A stretch of 8,602 bases of DNA from Chitinophaga pinensis. GTDB taxonomy: Bacteria > Bacteroidota > Bacteroidia > M30B66. The translations under genes were made by a program, and so were the position numbers. Each line of letters begins with the position of its first letter. Within the stretch, counting starts at the first letter, position 1. The notes below the pieces were generated by a model, which made no database searches, was not told where the DNA came from, and saw only the letters and a list, made by a program, of their open reading frames with translations. The stretch covers positions 1 through 8,602 of the forward strand of contig CALQRR010000049.1 in the NCBI GenBank assembly GCA_943333015.1. Reading direction: 5' to 3'. Below, piece after piece: positions 7,037 to 8,602 of the stretch.

Positions 7037-7630
7037 TCAGTCGTCGTTGCTGTATTTGCTCGAACCAATAATGGCAATACTACTGAGCGTCATTACGTCA
7101 GATTCAAGTTGGAGGAGTTTTGGAAAAAGCACTTCCTTTTCGCGTGCCAGATTCTGGGAATATTGCTCATTAAACTCTTTCAACTCTGAAAAAGAGAGCT
7201 TAAGCAATTCATCGGAAGTATCCGGTGTGCAAAAATTATTGGACAGCAACTTGAGTGAATGCAACAATGCTTCAATGTGCGTATGCTCCTCATTTATTTT
7301 GCAAATGCTGCTTTCCAACAATTTAACATTGAGAAAGCGAATAGGAATTGAGTGATCCTTTACCTCAATAAGTTTCCGGATAAAGGGGAAAAGGCTCTCC
7401 TCTTCTTGATGAATGAGACGTAGAATTTTAACGTTTATCTGTTCTAACAGCGATAGAATATCTCGGATCATCACAGAATGATCTTTGGATTTCGCTAAAG
7501 CAGAACTAAAATTCCGGATCATTAATTTCAACATTGACCTCGAAAAATCATGATGCCAACTTTCGACAAAATCGAGCAAGTCAGATTCACTGACAGATGC
7601 AAAATTTATATGCTCGAAATTATTGGTCAT
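7037..7630 (-). CDS. Hemerythrin-like di-iron protein, RIC/YtfE/ScdA type
   Basis: 197 aa from the ATG at 7630, preceded by GAGGA. Soluble and largely helical, with the hemerythrin/RIC ligand pattern: His26-His27 (SWHHDFSR), His51, His74 with Glu78 (HQEEESLFP), His116 with Glu120 (EEHTHIEALL), and Glu164 in REKEVLFP. The two ExxLFP-type motifs are characteristic of iron-sulfur repair proteins (RIC). The N-terminal ScdA domain found in some relatives is absent. In RIC the last motif normally has His four residues before the Glu; here that place is Asn160 (codon 7153-7151), so one iron ligand may be missing. The frame extends upstream to a GTG at 7672, but that codon precedes the predicted promoter element at 7659-7652. 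The gene heads an operon with ccoI. A role in repairing Fe-S/iron centres or handling NO or O2 under low oxygen is inferred; an O2/NO-binding hemerythrin is the alternative. Confidence 0.8.
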   Translation of the reverse strand: MTNNFEHINFASVSESDLLDFVESWHHDFSRSMLKLMIRNFSSALAKSKDHSVMIRDILSLLEQINVKILRLIHQEEESLFPFIRKLIEVKDHSIPIRFLNVKLLESSICKINEEHTHIEALLHSLKLLSNNFCTPDTSDELLKLSFSELKEFNEQYSQNLAREKEVLFPKLLQLESDVMTLSSIAIIGSSKYSNDD

Positions 7631-7651
7631 GGGTAGAATTCCTCGATTATA

Positions 7652-7659
7652 CAAAGGTT
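7652..7659 (-). promoter_or_regulatory. Likely -7 promoter element for the hemerythrin-ccoI operon
   Basis: Minus-strand AACCTTTG, one mismatch from TAnnTTTG. It is followed by 21 bases to the ATG at 7630, giving a predicted start near 7648 and a leader of about 18 bases. The matching -33 position (7682-7679) reads TTCA, a poor match. The element is weak on its own; the support is its spacing from the upstream boxes, which equals that at the ccoS promoter. Confidence 0.5.
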
Positions 7660-7682
7660 TCCAATCTTTCACCTAAAATGAA

Positions 7683-7694
7683 TGACGCCACTCA
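7683..7694 (-). promoter_or_regulatory. Proximal FNR-like box of the hemerythrin promoter
   Basis: TGAC-GCCA-CTCA (plus-strand reading) inside AATGA-N6-TCATT, a perfect 5-base inverted repeat. It deviates by one base from TGAC-N4-GTCA. Its centre (7688.5) is 33 bp upstream of the -7 element and 22 bp from the distal box, the same as at the ccoS promoter, and it matches that proximal box at 9 of 12 positions. Confidence 0.5.
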
Positions 7695-7704
7695 TTCTAA
7701 AATA

Positions 7705-7716
7705 TGACTTTTGTCA
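7705..7716 (-). promoter_or_regulatory. Distal FNR/FixK-like box of the hemerythrin promoter
   Basis: TGAC-TTTT-GTCA (plus-strand reading), a perfect TGAC-N4-GTCA inverted repeat within AATATGACTTTTGTCAG (7701-7717). That 17-mer differs at one base from the one at 4565-4581. It is centred 55 bp upstream of the -7 element and lies just after the terminator of the preceding gene, so it can only serve the hemerythrin-ccoI operon. Confidence 0.65.
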
Positions 7717-7722
7717 GTTTAT

Positions 7723-7755
7723 AAAAAAAGCCGCCCCCGGAAAACCAGAGGCGGC
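7723..7755 (-). terminator. Intrinsic (Rho-independent) terminator of the T9SS-protein gene
   Basis: On the minus strand an 11-bp stem (GCCGCCTCTGG, 7755-7745, pairing with CCGGGGGCGGC, 7740-7730; two G-U pairs) closes a TTTT loop and is followed at once by seven T (7729-7723). It begins 22 bases after the stop codon of the secreted-protein gene. It isolates that gene from the hemerythrin-ccoI unit, whose boxes begin 6 bases further on. On the opposite strand there is no T-run, so it works for minus-strand transcripts. Confidence 0.93.
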
Positions 7756-7777
7756 GTAATAAATGTCTTATAAAATG

Positions 7778-8602
7778 TTATTGAATGACAACACGAATTA
7801 CTTTGCTTGAAGCAGCTGATGCAACGCGCAATAAGTAGATACCTGCTGGAAATTCATTTACTGCAAGAATTCCCTGTTGATCAATGTTCTGTTCCTTCAC
7901 AATGCGACCGGTAGCATCCATTAACGACACGCGGCTGTTTTTCATGGAGGTGCTGATGTTTAAAAACATATCCGCAGGATTTGGATTTACAGAAACTGAA
8001 GCGGTTAGCTCACTCTGATCAATACCTGTAGAATTATCAACTGTCACAGAAACGGCATGTGCATCACTGGAGCAATAAGTAGGAGTTTCTTCCAGTTTCC
8101 AGTCGTAGAAATAGAAATAATACTGATTACCATATTGATTACTGGTGATGGAAACAAGCCCGTTAATTGCATACGGATAAACAACAGCAGTTGCATTGTT
8201 CTCGCGTTGAAGACGTGGGCTGTTCTGATTCAGTAATGTCTGATTGTAAGCGGCATCCGTCAAAAGATAATACCCTGATCCTACAGGCAAATCAAAATCT
8301 AATGTAATCACGTTTGCACCACTTACCAGTGTTGGCATTACCGAGTTGAGCAATGCGTTGCTACTGCTCCAAAGGTCAACTTTACGCTGTCCTGGAGTAT
8401 CGGTATAAACTGTAAACGAACGGAGAGTACATGCCGCTGTAACATCGAAATAGACCTTAGAATTGGTTGAAGTAGCGCCAAACTGGTCAGAAGAAAGTGG
8501 TGTAATGATTCCACCTTCAGAAATACCACCACCATCAGCGCCAACATTTACCGCATAATAAGTAGCAGAAGTTGTTACCGTAGGAGTGACAAATGAATTT
8601 CC
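7778..8602 (-). CDS. Secreted or surface protein with C-terminal T9SS sorting domain, 3' part only
   Basis: An open frame enters at base 8602 and runs 274 codons to the TAA at 7780-7778; the 5' end is outside the window. Residues 1-20 (PTVTTSATYYAV) resemble the end of an Ig-like repeat common in Bacteroidota adhesins. Residues ~30-190 look like a beta-rich domain with many Thr, Ser, Asn and Tyr and two Cys, ending with aromatic strands (YYFYFYDW). Residues ~201-274 form a T9SS type A sorting domain: VNPNPADMFLNIS, then VSLMDATGRIV, then the late FPAGIYLLRV and a short final strand ending RVVIQ. Such proteins are exported by Sec and then across the outer membrane by T9SS, with the tail usually removed. 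The substrate or enzymatic activity cannot be judged from this part. The gene is transcriptionally separate from the oxidase cluster. Confidence 0.9.
   Translation of the reverse strand, partial: GNSFVTPTVTTSATYYAVNVGADGGGISEGGIITPLSSDQFGATSTNSKVYFDVTAACTLRSFTVYTDTPGQRKVDLWSSSNALLNSVMPTLVSGANVITLDFDLPVGSGYYLLTDAAYNQTLLNQNSPRLQRENNATAVVYPYAINGLVSITSNQYGNQYYFYFYDWKLEETPTYCSSDAHAVSVTVDNSTGIDQSELTASVSVNPNPADMFLNISTSMKNSRVSLMDATGRIVKEQNIDQQGILAVNEFPAGIYLLRVASAASSKVIRVVIQ

Noticed and set aside
8338..8547. Separate 69-codon minus-strand frame near the window end, and a TTG start at 8353 for the secreted protein
   Set aside because: The T9SS-protein frame stays open to base 8602 with beta-domain sequence throughout, so there is no frameshift. 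TTG 8353 is an internal Leu, and the 69-codon frame is a shadow.

Overview
The window looks like a piece of a Bacteroidota (Bacteroidetes) chromosome. Four signs support this: a CcoN-CcoO fusion protein, a type IX secretion (T9SS) sorting domain, promoter elements of the TAnnTTTG type instead of TATAAT, and mostly absent Shine-Dalgarno sequences. All genes lie on the minus strand, so transcription runs from high to low coordinates. The species cannot be named from this sequence.

Layout in transcription order. (1) 8602-7778: C-terminal 274 residues of a large secreted protein with a T9SS type A sorting domain, closed by a strong intrinsic terminator at 7723-7755. (2) 7717-7652: a promoter region with two Crp/Fnr-like boxes. 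(3) 7630-7037: a hemerythrin-like di-iron protein of the RIC/YtfE type. (4) 7021-4598: CcoI, the copper P-type ATPase for cbb3 oxidase assembly. (5) 4581-4516: a second promoter region with the same two-box architecture. (6) 4483-1: ccoS, a fused ccoNO, ccoQ, ccoP and the first 230 codons of ccoG, packed with gaps of 7 to 20 bases. Two of these genes, ccoQ (56 aa) and the truncated ccoG, are easily missed by length-based calling.

Together the genes make and assemble a high-affinity cbb3-type cytochrome c oxidase for microaerobic respiration. CcoNO holds the heme b/b3-CuB centre and one heme c, CcoP carries another heme c, and CcoQ and CcoS are small membrane partners. CcoI delivers copper and CcoG handles copper/redox maturation. 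The hemerythrin-like protein, in one operon with ccoI, probably handles iron-sulfur repair or NO/O2 stress in the same low-oxygen programme.

The most interesting signal is regulatory. The two promoters share a 17-base sequence (16/17 identical) containing TGAC-N4-GTCA, centred exactly 55 bp upstream of a TAnnTTTG-like element. Each also has a second, degenerate TGA-N6-TCA box centred exactly 33 bp upstream of that element. This implies one FNR/FixK-like regulator drives both units. It also shows that the hemerythrin gene starts at 7630, not at the upstream GTG at 7672. I saw no wholly new system; the cbb3 locus itself is of a known kind.
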